A stretch of DNA of 64,000 bases from Asparagopsis taxiformis (taxonomy: Eukaryota; Rhodophyta; Florideophyceae; Bonnemaisoniales; Bonnemaisoniaceae), in assembly GCA_030407315.1 (NCBI GenBank), contig JALQPE010002403.1, positions 124,001 through 188,000 on the forward strand, written 5' to 3'. Position numbers and translations under genes: made by a program. A model generated the notes under the pieces. That model was given only the letters and a program-made list of their open reading frames with translations, ran no database searches and was not told where the DNA came from. This document shows positions 32,052-41,464 of this stretch, piece by piece. Position 1 is the stretch's first letter. The number at the start of each line of letters is the position of its first letter.

Positions 32052-33653
32052 ATGCCGTTCACCTATCCCGATGATCACTTCAACGGCTTTCTCAGCTCCC
32101 TCAAGGGTAGCACCACCGCAGCCGCTGCCGCTGCACCAACACCACCCTCATCAACACCGGACGTAGCTCATCCCGACCTTCACGCTGTGCCCGTCCGTGT
32201 GCCACATCCCCTCAATGGATTCACTCCGTCTACAATTCAAAACTATTCCGCTGCACTCTCCTCCGATCGTCTCTCCGCTGGCGGCCCCGTCTCTCGCACC
32301 TTTTCGGGGCTCCGTGGCATGACCGGCGAGGCCAGCATCGGTTCCTTTTCGAACAATGGTGTAGCCGTCTTGCATCCGATCCCGCCTAGTCTCTCAGCTG
32401 ACGCACCCTTACCGCAACCACTCCCCCAGCGCAGTCCCACCTCCCCTATCCCTCATGTGCATATGTCCGCCTTTGCCAATAACCCCGCATATCACAGTTA
32501 TCCCACCCTCTCCCATCTCAATCATTCCCCCAGCACTGTGGCGCGTCAGACTCTTAACTATTCTCCACAACCCCCATCCGCCCCGAGTAATAATCATACT
32601 TCCCAACAGCCCCCCTGTCCTTCCGCGCCCTCCGTTTCCCTCCCTGCCCAGCGCCATCATCAGCACCATCAGCCGCCTGCACACCAACTCCAGCAGCCAC
32701 CCCCTCCTGCAACTCAACAACAACCTGTTCATCGCGCACAACATCATCCTGATGCTCCAGGCTTTTCCGCACAGCTACAGCAACCATTTCCGACCTATGC
32801 ACATCCGCAGCAGCAGCCTATGGGCACTGTGTATCCGCCACCAACAGACGCACGCATGATGCAGCAACAACAACAGATGCACCGGTCGCAAGAGGCGGCG
32901 CCACCACCGCCGCCGCCGCAATCACAGCCAGCTCCAGTACTGAATGCCCGGCCGGTTGCAAAGGACTCCAAGGCGCGAGATAAACGCAATACTCCTAACC
33001 AAGGACCTGCGAAGCGCGCAAGAACGGTAGAGCGTCCCACGCAACTGTCTCCCACTACGCCACGTTCTGCTGTTGGTGGTGGCACTACTGCGTATTGGGG
33101 AACACCGGCTGTAGGGTCGAGTAAAAGCCGAAGCGCTACGACGGCACCCAGTTTGAATGATGGGACAGCGAGCGCGCCGGGTACGACAGAGGAGCAGAGC
33201 AGACCGGAGAGAAAACGAGAGAGAGAGAAGCGTAGGAGGGAAACTATGAATACGCGCTTTGTGGAACTAGCATCATGTCTGACTATTTCTGCGGGCGGGA
33301 AGAGTGATAAGGAAGGTATTTTGGCCGAAGCTGTGGATCATGTGAAGAAACAAGCTAATACTATCCTAGAGCTGGAGAAACAGAATCGGGAATTGCAGTC
33401 AGAAGCGCGGGACCTACGAACGGAGAAAATTGAACTGCGGCAGGACAAGAATTACATTCGGGAGGAACGGGACCGATTAAAGGCGGAACTGGATGCGTTG
33501 AAGGCACAACTGAAGCGCGAGGAGAGCAAGGCGAGTGAGGAGGAGGAGGAGCGAGGGGGCTGGAAGGGTGAGGGGACGAGAAACGGGGCCATTTCGAAAG
33601 TGAAGGAAGAAAGGACGACGAACGGGATGAAACCTGGTACGGTGAAAGGGTAG
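32052..33653 (+). CDS. bHLH transcription factor, ILR3/group IVc-like
   Basis: The protein has 533 residues. About 300 N-terminal residues are rich in Pro, Gln, His and Ser, with poly-Gln and poly-Pro runs, and look like a disordered activation region. The bHLH domain begins near residue 385: a basic region KREREKRRRETMNTRF with the Glu and Arg expected for E-box contact, helix 1, a short loop with GGKSDKEGILAEAVDHV, and helix 2. A long leucine-zipper-like coiled coil follows directly, with LRTEKIELRQDKNYIREERDRLKAEL. The pattern of Lys, Asn/Asp and Glu pairs there closely resembles plant group IVc bHLH proteins (ILR3, bHLH34/104/115), which control iron homeostasis. Subgroup and role are inferred; the bHLH call is firm. 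Confidence 0.88.
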   Translation: MPFTYPDDHFNGFLSSLKGSTTAAAAAAPTPPSSTPDVAHPDLHAVPVRVPHPLNGFTPSTIQNYSAALSSDRLSAGGPVSRTFSGLRGMTGEASIGSFSNNGVAVLHPIPPSLSADAPLPQPLPQRSPTSPIPHVHMSAFANNPAYHSYPTLSHLNHSPSTVARQTLNYSPQPPSAPSNNHTSQQPPCPSAPSVSLPAQRHHQHHQPPAHQLQQPPPPATQQQPVHRAQHHPDAPGFSAQLQQPFPTYAHPQQQPMGTVYPPPTDARMMQQQQQMHRSQEAAPPPPPPQSQPAPVLNARPVAKDSKARDKRNTPNQGPAKRARTVERPTQLSPTTPRSAVGGGTTAYWGTPAVGSSKSRSATTAPSLNDGTASAPGTTEEQSRPERKREREKRRRETMNTRFVELASCLTISAGGKSDKEGILAEAVDHVKKQANTILELEKQNRELQSEARDLRTEKIELRQDKNYIREERDRLKAELDALKAQLKREESKASEEEEERGGWKGEGTRNGAISKVKEERTTNGMKPGTVKG

Positions 33654-34237
33654 AGAATGATTTTGATATGTTAGGGACGGCGATGAAGTTTGAGAGTAAG
33701 GAGTTGTTTCGACAGACAAGTAATTGATAGTAAGACTTGTACATATCATTTGGTGTTGGGCTGCTAGACGTATAAAGTGGTTGGGAGGGAATGGCACAGT
33801 AGGTGCTGGTCCAGTCCGTACATGCAACAAGAAGATGTGATCGATGGAACAGACGGACGGCATGGGCGGCGCGGGGTGACGCGCCGCTTTACGCAGGCAG
33901 CAGTGCGGCGTGGCGCAAACGCGCGCAATTGGATGCTGCGCACGCTTTGCGCTCAAAGGAACATGGATGGAGGCGGCTGGCGAGATTGGCGAAAATTGCG
34001 TGGAAAGTGAACTAGAGATTATGATCGAAATCAGTGTAAGCTGCATAGCCGTTTGGTATCATACCAACTCTGGTGGACGGCTATCAAGCAGCGCCACCGT
34101 GCGCGCGTGGTCGTCATCGTTGCGGACGGATGCACACCGTGCGCACGCGTATTGTGCCCAATTTAATCTAGAGGATGGGCAGGACAGGGCCGCTGACTCT
34201 GTTGCACGCGCGATCGCAAGAAGACAGACGATGCGCC

Positions 34238-34270
34238 GCAGTGCAGTGCAGTGCGGTGCAGTGCAGTGCT
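34238..34270 (+). repeat. GTGCA pentamer tandem repeat
   Basis: About six copies of GTGCA with one-base variants (GTGCG, GTGCT). The reverse complement form occurs at 54176-54258. Confidence 0.6.
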
Positions 34271-34876
34271 TGTTGGCTCGCTATGTTGTCCTTCCCTCGC
34301 CCGATTTACTCTCCCCGTTACGTCCGTGCGCTGTGCTGCTGTGCTGTTGCGTTGCCAGCCCGCCATCCGTCCGTCTGGATCGCACTCTCGCAAATACGAC
34401 ATGTTGATTGGGGTGAGTCAGCACTAAATTAATATTGACAGCGCGTGCAGACAGACACATCGTTGCACGGGCCGCTTGGTGAGCGTGCATGTTGCGTCAC
34501 GAGTCTTGCATGTGGAGAGTGTGCTCCACGCAAGTTTGCAGTGTGACGTTGACCGGTCCATTTGTATGGACCTGTGCCTCATGCCGACAGCGCCTGCTGC
34601 CATGCCTTTGCAAGATTCGTGGCATCTCACGCAATGTTGCACTGCTATGATCACGTCGACGATTGTACCGTATTTCTTCTGCAGTGTATCCTTCATACAC
34701 TCTCACAGTGTACCTCCCTCTCCAGTTTCACATATGTTGGCCTCAACAATAGCTGGCGACTCTGCAAGCTTGTAACCTAATGTAAAAACATTTGAAATTC
34801 AATGTCATCGGCGAGATTGCAAGCGATCAAGCAAACTATTGTCGTCCTCGATCAACATACAACCTCAACTATACAT

Positions 34877-34905
34877 CATCCATCCATCCATCCATCCATC
34901 CATCC
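34877..34905 (+). repeat. CATC tetranucleotide array in LPD leader
   Basis: About seven CATC units end 22 bp before the probable LPD start codon. Shorter versions precede several other genes of the window. Confidence 0.7.
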
Positions 34906-34927
34906 ATTCAACATCCTCACACACAAT

Positions 34928-36511
34928 ATGGCCTTCGTCTCCCCACTCCCGATCACTCAGCGTGGTTCATCACCGAGCCATCGCTGCCACATAACGCCAA
35001 TCTGTCGCACCTCGTTCACCCGCACACGACGCCTACGAACATACACACAATTGAGCAAGCGCAACCAAGTGCGCGCCTCGTTCGACTATGATCTCGCCGT
35101 AATCGGAGCCGGAGTGGGCGGACACGGCGCCGCGCTGCACGCGGTCGCTAAAGGACTCAAAGTGTGCATCTTCGAAGCCAAAGACGTCGGCGGTACATGT
35201 GTGAACCGCGGCTGTGTGCCGTCCAAAGCGCTATTGGCAGCTGCGGGACGTGTACGAGAAATGAAAGATGCCGATCATCTACGCGCTCTAGGTATTACAC
35301 TCGGTGACGTTTCATACGATCGTCAAGGCGTTGCCGATCATGCCACCGGATTGGCGTCCAAAGTGCGCACAAATATGACCAATTCGCTCGCGGCACTCGG
35401 CGTGGAGGTTATCAATGCGCGCGCGAGTCTCACATCGGCGCAGAGCATTGCCGGCTCGGATGGGAAGACGTACACGGCGAAGGATGTGATTCTGGCGCCG
35501 GGATCGGTGCCGTTTGTGCCGCGCGGCGTGGAGATTGATAACAAGACGGTGTTCACGTCGGACGATGCGTTGAAAATGGAGTGGGTGCCGGATTGGGTGG
35601 CGATTGTCGGGTCGGGATATATTGGATTGGAGTTTTCCGATGTGTATACAGCATTGGGATCGAATGTGACGTTTGTCGAAGCGATGCCGAATATCATGCC
35701 AGGATTCGATCCCGAGATTGCTCGTTTGGCACAGCGATTGTTGATCAATCCGCGACCGATTGATTTCCACACCAATGTGTTTGCGGCCAAGGTGACGCCG
35801 GGGGTGGCGGGGGAGAAGCCGGTGCGAATCGAGCTAATCGACGCGGAGAGCAAGGAGGCGGTGGACACACTGGAGGTGGATGCGGCGATGATTGCGACGG
35901 GTCGTGCGCCATACACGGACGGACTAGGGCTGGAAAGCATTGGTGTCGAGACGCAGAGAGGGTTTGTGCCGGTCGATGAGCGAATGCGCGTGTTGGACAA
36001 GGATGGAAATGCGGTGGAACACGTGTATGCGATTGGTGACGCTAATGGCAAGATGATGCTCGCGCATGCGGCATCAGCGCAGGGGATTAGTGCAGTGGAG
36101 AATATTGTGGGCAATCGTCACGTTGTGAATCACGACACGGTGCCGGCGGCTTGTTTTACGCATCCGGAAATATCTATGGTCGGACTTACGGAGCCGGCGG
36201 CCAAGAAAGCGGCCGAGGAGCAAGGGTTTGAATTGGGCAAGTCGGTGGGCCATTTCCGCGCCAATTCCAAGGCGCTCGCCGAGGGCGAGGGTGATGGTAT
36301 CGCCAAGATTCTGTTCAACAAGTCGAACGGACTGATTCTGGGCGTGCATATCATCGGGATTCATGCGGCGGATCTGATTCAGGAATGCGCCAACGCTATG
36401 GCGAGAGGAACTACAGTGGGCGAATTGGCGTTTTGCGTTCATACACATCCGACACTGAGCGAAGTGGTCGATGAAGCAGTGAAAGGAGCGGTGGGAATGG
36501 CAGCGCATTGA
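34928..36511 (+). CDS. LPD1: dihydrolipoamide dehydrogenase, plastid type (E3)
   Basis: The E3 flavoprotein reoxidises dihydrolipoyl groups of the pyruvate dehydrogenase complex with NAD. From the ATG at 34928 the protein has 527 residues and opens with a transit peptide ([13 protein letters not shown], then many Ser, Thr, Arg). The FAD-binding motif GAGVGGHG is at 60-67. The redox-active disulfide is Cys91 and Cys96 in [14 protein letters not shown]. The NAD-binding region reads [17 protein letters not shown], and the C-terminal interface carries the catalytic [12 protein letters not shown]is-Glu pair. The sequence fits the plastidial rather than the mitochondrial LPD type, so it likely serves fatty acid synthesis in the plastid. 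An in-frame ATG at 34802 is a less likely start. Single exon. Confidence 0.93.
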   Translation: MAFVSPLPITQRGSSPSHRCHITPICRTSFTRTRRLRTYTQLSKRNQVRASFDYDLAVIGAGVGGHGAALHAVAKGLKVCIFEAKDVGGTCVNRGCVPSKALLAAAGRVREMKDADHLRALGITLGDVSYDRQGVADHATGLASKVRTNMTNSLAALGVEVINARASLTSAQSIAGSDGKTYTAKDVILAPGSVPFVPRGVEIDNKTVFTSDDALKMEWVPDWVAIVGSGYIGLEFSDVYTALGSNVTFVEAMPNIMPGFDPEIARLAQRLLINPRPIDFHTNVFAAKVTPGVAGEKPVRIELIDAESKEAVDTLEVDAAMIATGRAPYTDGLGLESIGVETQRGFVPVDERMRVLDKDGNAVEHVYAIGDANGKMMLAHAASAQGISAVENIVGNRHVVNHDTVPAACFTHPEISMVGLTEPAAKKAAEEQGFELGKSVGHFRANSKALAEGEGDGIAKILFNKSNGLILGVHIIGIHAADLIQECANAMARGTTVGELAFCVHTHPTLSEVVDEAVKGAVGMAAH

Positions 36512-36864
36512 TGTGTGTAACGAGGTGGGACATGAGGCGTGCACCGTGGCGTGCCATGCTATGCTTGCGAAATTGAATAAACGAAAAAAGTTTCAGTAGA
36601 GAAATGCCAGCCAGTTGCGTCACACATGCGCACTCGCTGCTCCTTCGCCACGCAGCGAGACACAATGACCACTTCATCCTCCGTCATTCTGCAACGTGAC
36701 TCGACACGCTACGATCTCCAACAATTCCGAGCCCCTTCAATTGTCTCATATCCATCCATCCATCCTTCCTTCCCATCAATATAAAACGCCCACGCCACAC
36801 AACCCCCATCACGCGCACGCCATACCACACCACATCACACTGCCAACCGCCACCCCATCCCATC
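36512..36864 (+). promoter_or_regulatory. promoter of the temptin-Hint gene
   Basis: This 353-bp gap lies between two plus-strand genes. It holds a CATCCATCCATCC stretch at about 36751-36763 and TATAAAA at 36780-36786, 79 bp before the start codon. The spacing fits a TATA box with a short C-rich leader. Confidence 0.4.
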
Positions 36865-38034
36865 ATGCACCCGCTCTACCTACTCCCGCTACTCTCCGTT
36901 GCGCTCGCATTGCCCGAATTCCCCGCACGCATCCCCAACGGCAATGCCGCCTCGCGTCTCGACTCGGGCATCACCTGCGCCCATCTCGGACACATCCCCT
37001 GCGAGGCCGGCGCGCCGCGCAACGCCTTCGGCCTCGACTTTATGGCGGCGGGCACCGAGTTTACCCGCGACCTGTGCATGAAAGACTCGGACGGCGATGG
37101 ACTCACCAACGGCGAGGAACTCGGCGATCCCTGCTGCGAATGGACCGTCGATAACCCCACACCGCTCCGTGAAACAATGCTCAGCCACCCCGGCGACGCC
37201 AGCGAGACCGGCGCAAGCGCCGCGCAGCGCTGCGTCACCCCCGCGCCAACCACCACCTTGCCCGCGACGTCTGTCGTTATGGTGACCCCGGCCGCGGAAG
37301 AAGAGGAGGAGGAGGAAGACGCCCCGATGTCGACTGAGGAGACTTCCGAGTCGCCGGAGGACACTATGCTTCCCGATACTACGCCCGTTGCTGCAGAAAC
37401 GGTCGCTGATCTACCGGATACTGCTACCGTTCCTACAGCAACACCCGTTTTCCCAGTCACGGCCCCGGAAGCGGCGGCGACTCCGACGCCCGGGAATACT
37501 GACGACGATGACGAGTGCTTCCCGCAGCACGCTACCGTGCGGTTGGAGGACGGCAGACGGGTCTCGATGGACCAGTTGAGCATTGGTGACAGGGTACTCG
37601 TGGCGCCGCAACAGTACAGTGATGTATTCATGTTTACACATAAGATATCGCGTGTGACACGTCAATTTGTGGTTATTAAATTTGGCCACAGTAATCACGT
37701 TTTGACGCTGACGCGCGGACATTATTTGTATGTGAACGGTGAGTTACAAATGGCGCAATCGGTTGTGGCGGGTGACCAACTGCAGTTGAGTGATGGTTCG
37801 GTGGCTGTGGTGTCGGACGTCAATACCGCCTTTTATAGAGGGCTGTACAACCCGCAGACGATTCATGGCGATATTATTGTGGATTCCGTTCGCGTTTCCA
37901 CTTATACATCCGCAATGGACTGTGATACCGCCCATTCGTTACTCGCCCCGCTGCGCGCTATGTACTCGCTGTTCGGTTGGAGTATGTCCGCTTTTGACAA
38001 GGGCGCCGGTCGATTCGGTGCTCTTTTGAGATAG
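36865..38034 (+). CDS. secreted temptin-like protein with C-terminal Hint domain
   Basis: The protein has 389 residues. Residues 1-16 form a signal peptide. Residues 17 to about 123 resemble temptin-type extracellular domains: paired cysteines (38, 46, 71, 90, 91, 123) and the loop DSDGDGLTNGEELGDP that can bind calcium. Residues 124-215 form a Thr/Pro/Glu-rich, mucin-like linker with a poly-Glu run. From 216 a Hint domain begins with the nucleophile Cys218 (ECFPQHATVRLEDG). It has the TxxH motif Thr283-Arg-Gly-His286 and the hedgehog-type strand YNPQTIHGDIIVDSV near 329-342. Hint domains cleave themselves before the cysteine and can pass the N-terminal part to an acceptor such as a sterol. 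The expected product is a secreted temptin domain released or lipid-tagged at its C terminus. That fate is inferred; the domain order is seen directly. Confidence 0.87.
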   Translation: MHPLYLLPLLSVALALPEFPARIPNGNAASRLDSGITCAHLGHIPCEAGAPRNAFGLDFMAAGTEFTRDLCMKDSDGDGLTNGEELGDPCCEWTVDNPTPLRETMLSHPGDASETGASAAQRCVTPAPTTTLPATSVVMVTPAAEEEEEEEDAPMSTEETSESPEDTMLPDTTPVAAETVADLPDTATVPTATPVFPVTAPEAAATPTPGNTDDDDECFPQHATVRLEDGRRVSMDQLSIGDRVLVAPQQYSDVFMFTHKISRVTRQFVVIKFGHSNHVLTLTRGHYLYVNGELQMAQSVVAGDQLQLSDGSVAVVSDVNTAFYRGLYNPQTIHGDIIVDSVRVSTYTSAMDCDTAHSLLAPLRAMYSLFGWSMSAFDKGAGRFGALLR

Positions 38035-38155
38035 ATCTCGATGCTGTGGAACGATTTTCGGTCGCACTCATCATCTTTTGAGTGTTAGCACTATTTTTTA
38101 ACTTAAAAGCAACGCCTCCCTTGTTTCGCATCAATACTTGATGATTTATCATCAT

Positions 38156-39373
38156 CTAATGTACCTGCGCCTCAGCAACCGTATGCCCTATAGTTTTCAT
38201 CAGCGCCTCCCACCTAGCGCAGTCCTCCGGGAAAATGAAAGAAACAGGCAACACCGTAACGCCCGAACCACCAACGCTACGCAGTTGTTCAATCGCCGAA
38301 TACAGCATTTCCTTTGGCAACACTATACTGATCGCATACATGCCCTCATCCGAATCGGCCGGCGGCACGACGGGGCTAACCGTCGGTCCATCTACGCCGC
38401 GAAGATTCTTCTGCGTCGCCAGTCGCCGACTAACATCCACCATACTGGAACCACGAATATTGGCAATAATGTTATAATTATTCTTTCCCAACAAGTGCGC
38501 CTCAATACGTTCCAACAACTCCTTCGTTAGCGAGCGAAGCCGCTCACCAAAATCATTCTGCACGATCAAATGCTCCCGATTACCAATCAACTGCATCGAC
38601 GAGCATAGAATCGTACCACCCGAAATCTCCTTGAGCAAATTCTCCCGCAGCGTAATCCCCGACGAAACCAGATCAATGATACAATCCGCTGTTCCCATCT
38701 GCGTCGACGCTTCCAACGCGCCGTCCATCTTCACGATACGATAATTATCAATACCATGCTCCGCAAGAAAGCGCGCCGTCTCATTCCTATACTTTGTCGC
38801 AATACGCAGCGTGGACACCGATGCGCGTCGACGCAGATCGTCCATATCCTGCACGTCGGACCATGCCATAGGCACGCCGACACAAAGGCGACATTCGCCG
38901 TACCCGAGTCGGTCGTGCACGGAGACGACCTGCTGTGCGCGGCCGCCATGCTCTGCGACGAGATCGTATCCGACAAAGCCGAGATCGACGTCGCCGTCGC
39001 GCACCTTGCGCACAATGTCGCCCGGACGTTGCAGCCACACTTCGACGTCCAGTCCTTTGAGCGTGGCGACGTATTGGCGCGGATTGCGAATCACAACGTC
39101 GATGCCCACCTCGGATAGAAGCGTCTTCGTCTCGGCCAGGATGTCCCCCTTGCTTGGAATGGCCACACGGATCACGTTGCGCGGTCGCGATATCGCGCAA
39201 CACTGCGTTTGCTGACGATGCATGTCCCGCATTGGCGTCGCCACTCGCCGATGCGCTCCGCGCGAAATGGACCGCACGCCGCCGCCCAGGAAGGTCGTCG
39301 GCGCGCATGCTTTCGTCGCGTGCGTTGGGCGCTGGCCGAACGCCGCTGGGACGCCCTGATAGGCGAGATGCAT
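38156..39373 (-). CDS. hisG: ATP phosphoribosyltransferase (histidine step 1)
   Basis: HisG condenses ATP with PRPP, the committed step of histidine synthesis, which is in the plastid in plants and algae. The protein has 405 residues: about 65 residues of Arg/Ser/Ala/His-rich transit peptide, then VIRVAIPSKGDILAETKTLL. It continues with the substrate-binding halves, including RPGDIVRKVRDGDVDLGFVGYDL, the PRPP loop segment DGALEASTQMGTADCIIDLVSSGITLREN, and a C-terminal regulatory domain with MYAISIVLPKE and SGVTVLPVSFIFPE. The regulatory domain makes it the long, histidine-inhibited form, which needs no HisZ. The ATG at 39373 overlaps an opposite-strand ATG at 39372, which is probably not used. 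Confidence 0.94.
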   Translation of the reverse strand: MHLAYQGVPAAFGQRPTHATKACAPTTFLGGGVRSISRGAHRRVATPMRDMHRQQTQCCAISRPRNVIRVAIPSKGDILAETKTLLSEVGIDVVIRNPRQYVATLKGLDVEVWLQRPGDIVRKVRDGDVDLGFVGYDLVAEHGGRAQQVVSVHDRLGYGECRLCVGVPMAWSDVQDMDDLRRRASVSTLRIATKYRNETARFLAEHGIDNYRIVKMDGALEASTQMGTADCIIDLVSSGITLRENLLKEISGGTILCSSMQLIGNREHLIVQNDFGERLRSLTKELLERIEAHLLGKNNYNIIANIRGSSMVDVSRRLATQKNLRGVDGPTVSPVVPPADSDEGMYAISIVLPKEMLYSAIEQLRSVGGSGVTVLPVSFIFPEDCARWEALMKTIGHTVAEAQVH

Positions 39374-39662
39374 GGCGGATTGGATGATGTGTTGCGACTG
39401 CGTTGTTGTGTCGATGAGATGGATTACGATTTTCGGGCGACCTCACGGCTGCAAATGGGTGATGGTAGAGAGTACATGTGTGCCACAGATGCTGGCAAAC
39501 TATATAAGGTGGCTGGCTATGTTGGACGCTTCGAATAAAATTTATCGGCAAATCACACATGTTCCTTGTAGGATCTTTGTGTCTGCGCCAATCGTTTTGA
39601 TCCGAATATTGCGCTGCGCTGTGCTCCGTCTTGCCCATCTGCCAAAGTCATATCGCAGTATC
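39374..39662. promoter_or_regulatory. divergent promoter of hisG and the AAA+ gene
   Basis: 289 bp separate the two chosen starts. TATATAAG at 39501-39508 lies 155 bp before the AAA+ start. The AAA+ frame is open back to an ATG at 39372, but the encoded stretch has no family similarity and overlaps the hisG start. Confidence 0.35.
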
Positions 39663-41462
39663 ATGACAAACACCCAATCGTCGAGATGCAAAGCCATCTC
39701 GGTCGTCTTCCGTATCGATTGGCACTCTCGACACAGTGCTTCTCTACTGAGCAGTGCACTTTTGCGCGACTACTTTTTGCATAAACAAATACCTCGGCCG
39801 CCTTGCACAATTCACATTTCACTTGTAGGTCTCACTAATGCCAAATTGCACACTATTTCTCTGCACTCCTCCCCAGAGCCGTCCGATTTGTCAGTATTCG
39901 GCGACTCCGATACACAGCCTTTTCTCATTCCGCCATTGCCACCCAGCTTGGACACACACTTGCACGACTTTTGTCCGGGAGATTTCCTACACGGCGAGAC
40001 GCTATCAGACCTATTGCATCTATCTTTGCATAATGACGCTCGTTCAGACTTTCTACGCGACCTAGCCCTTCCCCCACCCTCTGTCTTCCTGCTGCACGGC
40101 GGCTACGGCACTGGAAAATCAAGTGCTGTGGCATGGATGACTAAACAAGCAAATGCCCGTCTCATCCGTTTGCAATCTTCCACGTTATTACGAAATTCTG
40201 TTACCAAAGATGCAATAGCTGCCGCACTCAACTACTACATCGCTGCCGCAAAATCTGCACAACCTGCCGTCCTATTACTCGACGATGCACACTTTGTATT
40301 CCCACCTGATGACACAGCTGCATCATCTGCACTCGTCATCGCCGCTGATCGTCTCCGCAGTCACCCCAATGTGTCCCTTGTCCTCGTGGCAGCGCCAGGT
40401 CTGGAATCCATACATCCCACAGTAATATCTGCATGCGACGTCGTGCAGCACGTAGAGTTGGACGCCTGTGGAGACTGGTCGGTTTCATATGCCGCTTCAC
40501 AAACCGGACTGTCAGAAGAACAAGTTGAAGCTGGTTTACTCGCCGCAAATGTAACAACAGTAAGTGCGCTGCTACAATGGGTACAAACAGATCATAGCAA
40601 AGAGGACCTCGTACTAGAGCGAGAAGAGCTAATCTCTGAGCGTGAAAGAAACCATCGCATGACGACACGCTGGTCCCACATGGATGTTGAACTTGGCGGA
40701 ATGTCCCAACCACGCCGAGTTCTACAGAGGGTTCTTCTCTGGCGACAGACAAAGCGCGACGTATTCGAGACATTAAACGTCACACCAAGTAACGGCGTGC
40801 TATTGTACGGATCGCCAGGTACTGGGAAGACAGCGTTGATAAAGCAAGCCGCAGCTGCATGCGAATTTCGCGTGATACCCATCGACGCAGCCATGCTCGC
40901 ACGAGGCGAAGTCGGTGCATCCGAGAAACTTCTCACCAAGACCTTTGTGGACGCCCGTCAGAGCATGCCGTGTGTGGTGTTCCTAGACGAAATTGACGCG
41001 CTTTTCTCCACGGGCGGCGCTTCTGCACCGCATCTGACGCGTCTTGTCGCCGTGCTCGCGATCACGTTGGACAACATCGCGCAGGACGTTGTCGTGGTGG
41101 CTGCGACCAACCGGCCGTGGGCGGTGTCCAAGGCGCTGCTACGCGCCGGTCGGTTTGAGCACTGCATCAAGGTCGCGCTGCCGGACAGCGATGAGCGACG
41201 CGAAATTGCGATAGTGTATGGAAACAAAATGCAGTTGAGAGAGGAGAGCCAAACGAGTCTGGAGCAGTTGGTGCAAAGCGATGTGGCAGATAGATTTTCA
41301 GGTGCCGATATTGCTGGAGCGTGTCGACGGGCTGCGATGAAGGCACTTGCGCGCGAATCGCATGTCGAGCGATGTGATTTCGAGGATGCGTTTGCGTCGA
41401 TGGAGCCGTCTGTCAAGGCGGAAGATGCACAACGTATTGAAATGTGGCATCCACCGTTCTGA
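39663..41462 (+). CDS. two-domain AAA+ ATPase (Cdc48/Afg2/PEX-like)
   Basis: From the ATG at 39663 the protein has 599 residues. An N-terminal region of about 130 residues is followed by two AAA modules. D1 has Walker A GGYGTGKS at 146-153 and Walker B VLLLDDAH at 203-210, where the usual Glu is replaced by Asp. It lacks an obvious arginine finger, so D1 may be a degenerate nucleotide-binding unit. D2 is canonical: GSPGTGKT at 383-390, VVFLDEID at 438-445, VVAATNRP sensor, and LLRAGRFE arginine finger, then the small helical domain. The segment before D2 (VELGGMSQPRRVLQRVLLW) is typical of type II AAA proteins. A degenerate D1 with an active D2 recalls PEX1/PEX6, and the D2 sequence also resembles Afg2/SPATA5L1. 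I cannot decide between them. Confidence 0.8.
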   Translation: MTNTQSSRCKAISVVFRIDWHSRHSASLLSSALLRDYFLHKQIPRPPCTIHISLVGLTNAKLHTISLHSSPEPSDLSVFGDSDTQPFLIPPLPPSLDTHLHDFCPGDFLHGETLSDLLHLSLHNDARSDFLRDLALPPPSVFLLHGGYGTGKSSAVAWMTKQANARLIRLQSSTLLRNSVTKDAIAAALNYYIAAAKSAQPAVLLLDDAHFVFPPDDTAASSALVIAADRLRSHPNVSLVLVAAPGLESIHPTVISACDVVQHVELDACGDWSVSYAASQTGLSEEQVEAGLLAANVTTVSALLQWVQTDHSKEDLVLEREELISERERNHRMTTRWSHMDVELGGMSQPRRVLQRVLLWRQTKRDVFETLNVTPSNGVLLYGSPGTGKTALIKQAAAACEFRVIPIDAAMLARGEVGASEKLLTKTFVDARQSMPCVVFLDEIDALFSTGGASAPHLTRLVAVLAITLDNIAQDVVVVAATNRPWAVSKALLRAGRFEHCIKVALPDSDERREIAIVYGNKMQLREESQTSLEQLVQSDVADRFSGADIAGACRRAAMKALARESHVERCDFEDAFASMEPSVKAEDAQRIEMWHPPF

Positions 41463-41464
41463 TT

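Larger units (their letters stand above)
33654..34927. other. 1.3-kb region between bHLH and LPD
   Basis: No gene is recognised. It contains the GTGCA pentamer repeat at 34238-34270 and a CATC tetramer array at about 34877-34905, just before the LPD start. An in-frame ATG at 34802 would lengthen LPD by 42 residues, partly encoded by the CATC array, but that extension looks like leader rather than protein. Confidence 0.4.

Noticed and set aside
35338..36114. 258-codon minus-strand frame inside LPD
   Set aside because: It is a shadow of the LPD gene, whose motifs are unmistakable on the plus strand.
36876..37631. 251-codon minus-strand frame inside the temptin-Hint gene
   Set aside because: Its Ser/Val/Gly-rich sequence is the complement of the Thr/Pro/Glu linker; the plus strand carries signal peptide, temptin and Hint motifs.
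38787..39638. 283-codon minus-strand frame over the hisG start
   Set aside because: It is in another frame of the hisG strand and rich in Arg and His, as expected for a shifted frame; hisG itself is complete.
39372..39662. N-terminal extension of the AAA+ protein to 39372
   Set aside because: The extra 97 residues have Cys/Trp-rich sequence with no family similarity and would overlap the hisG start codon on the other strand.
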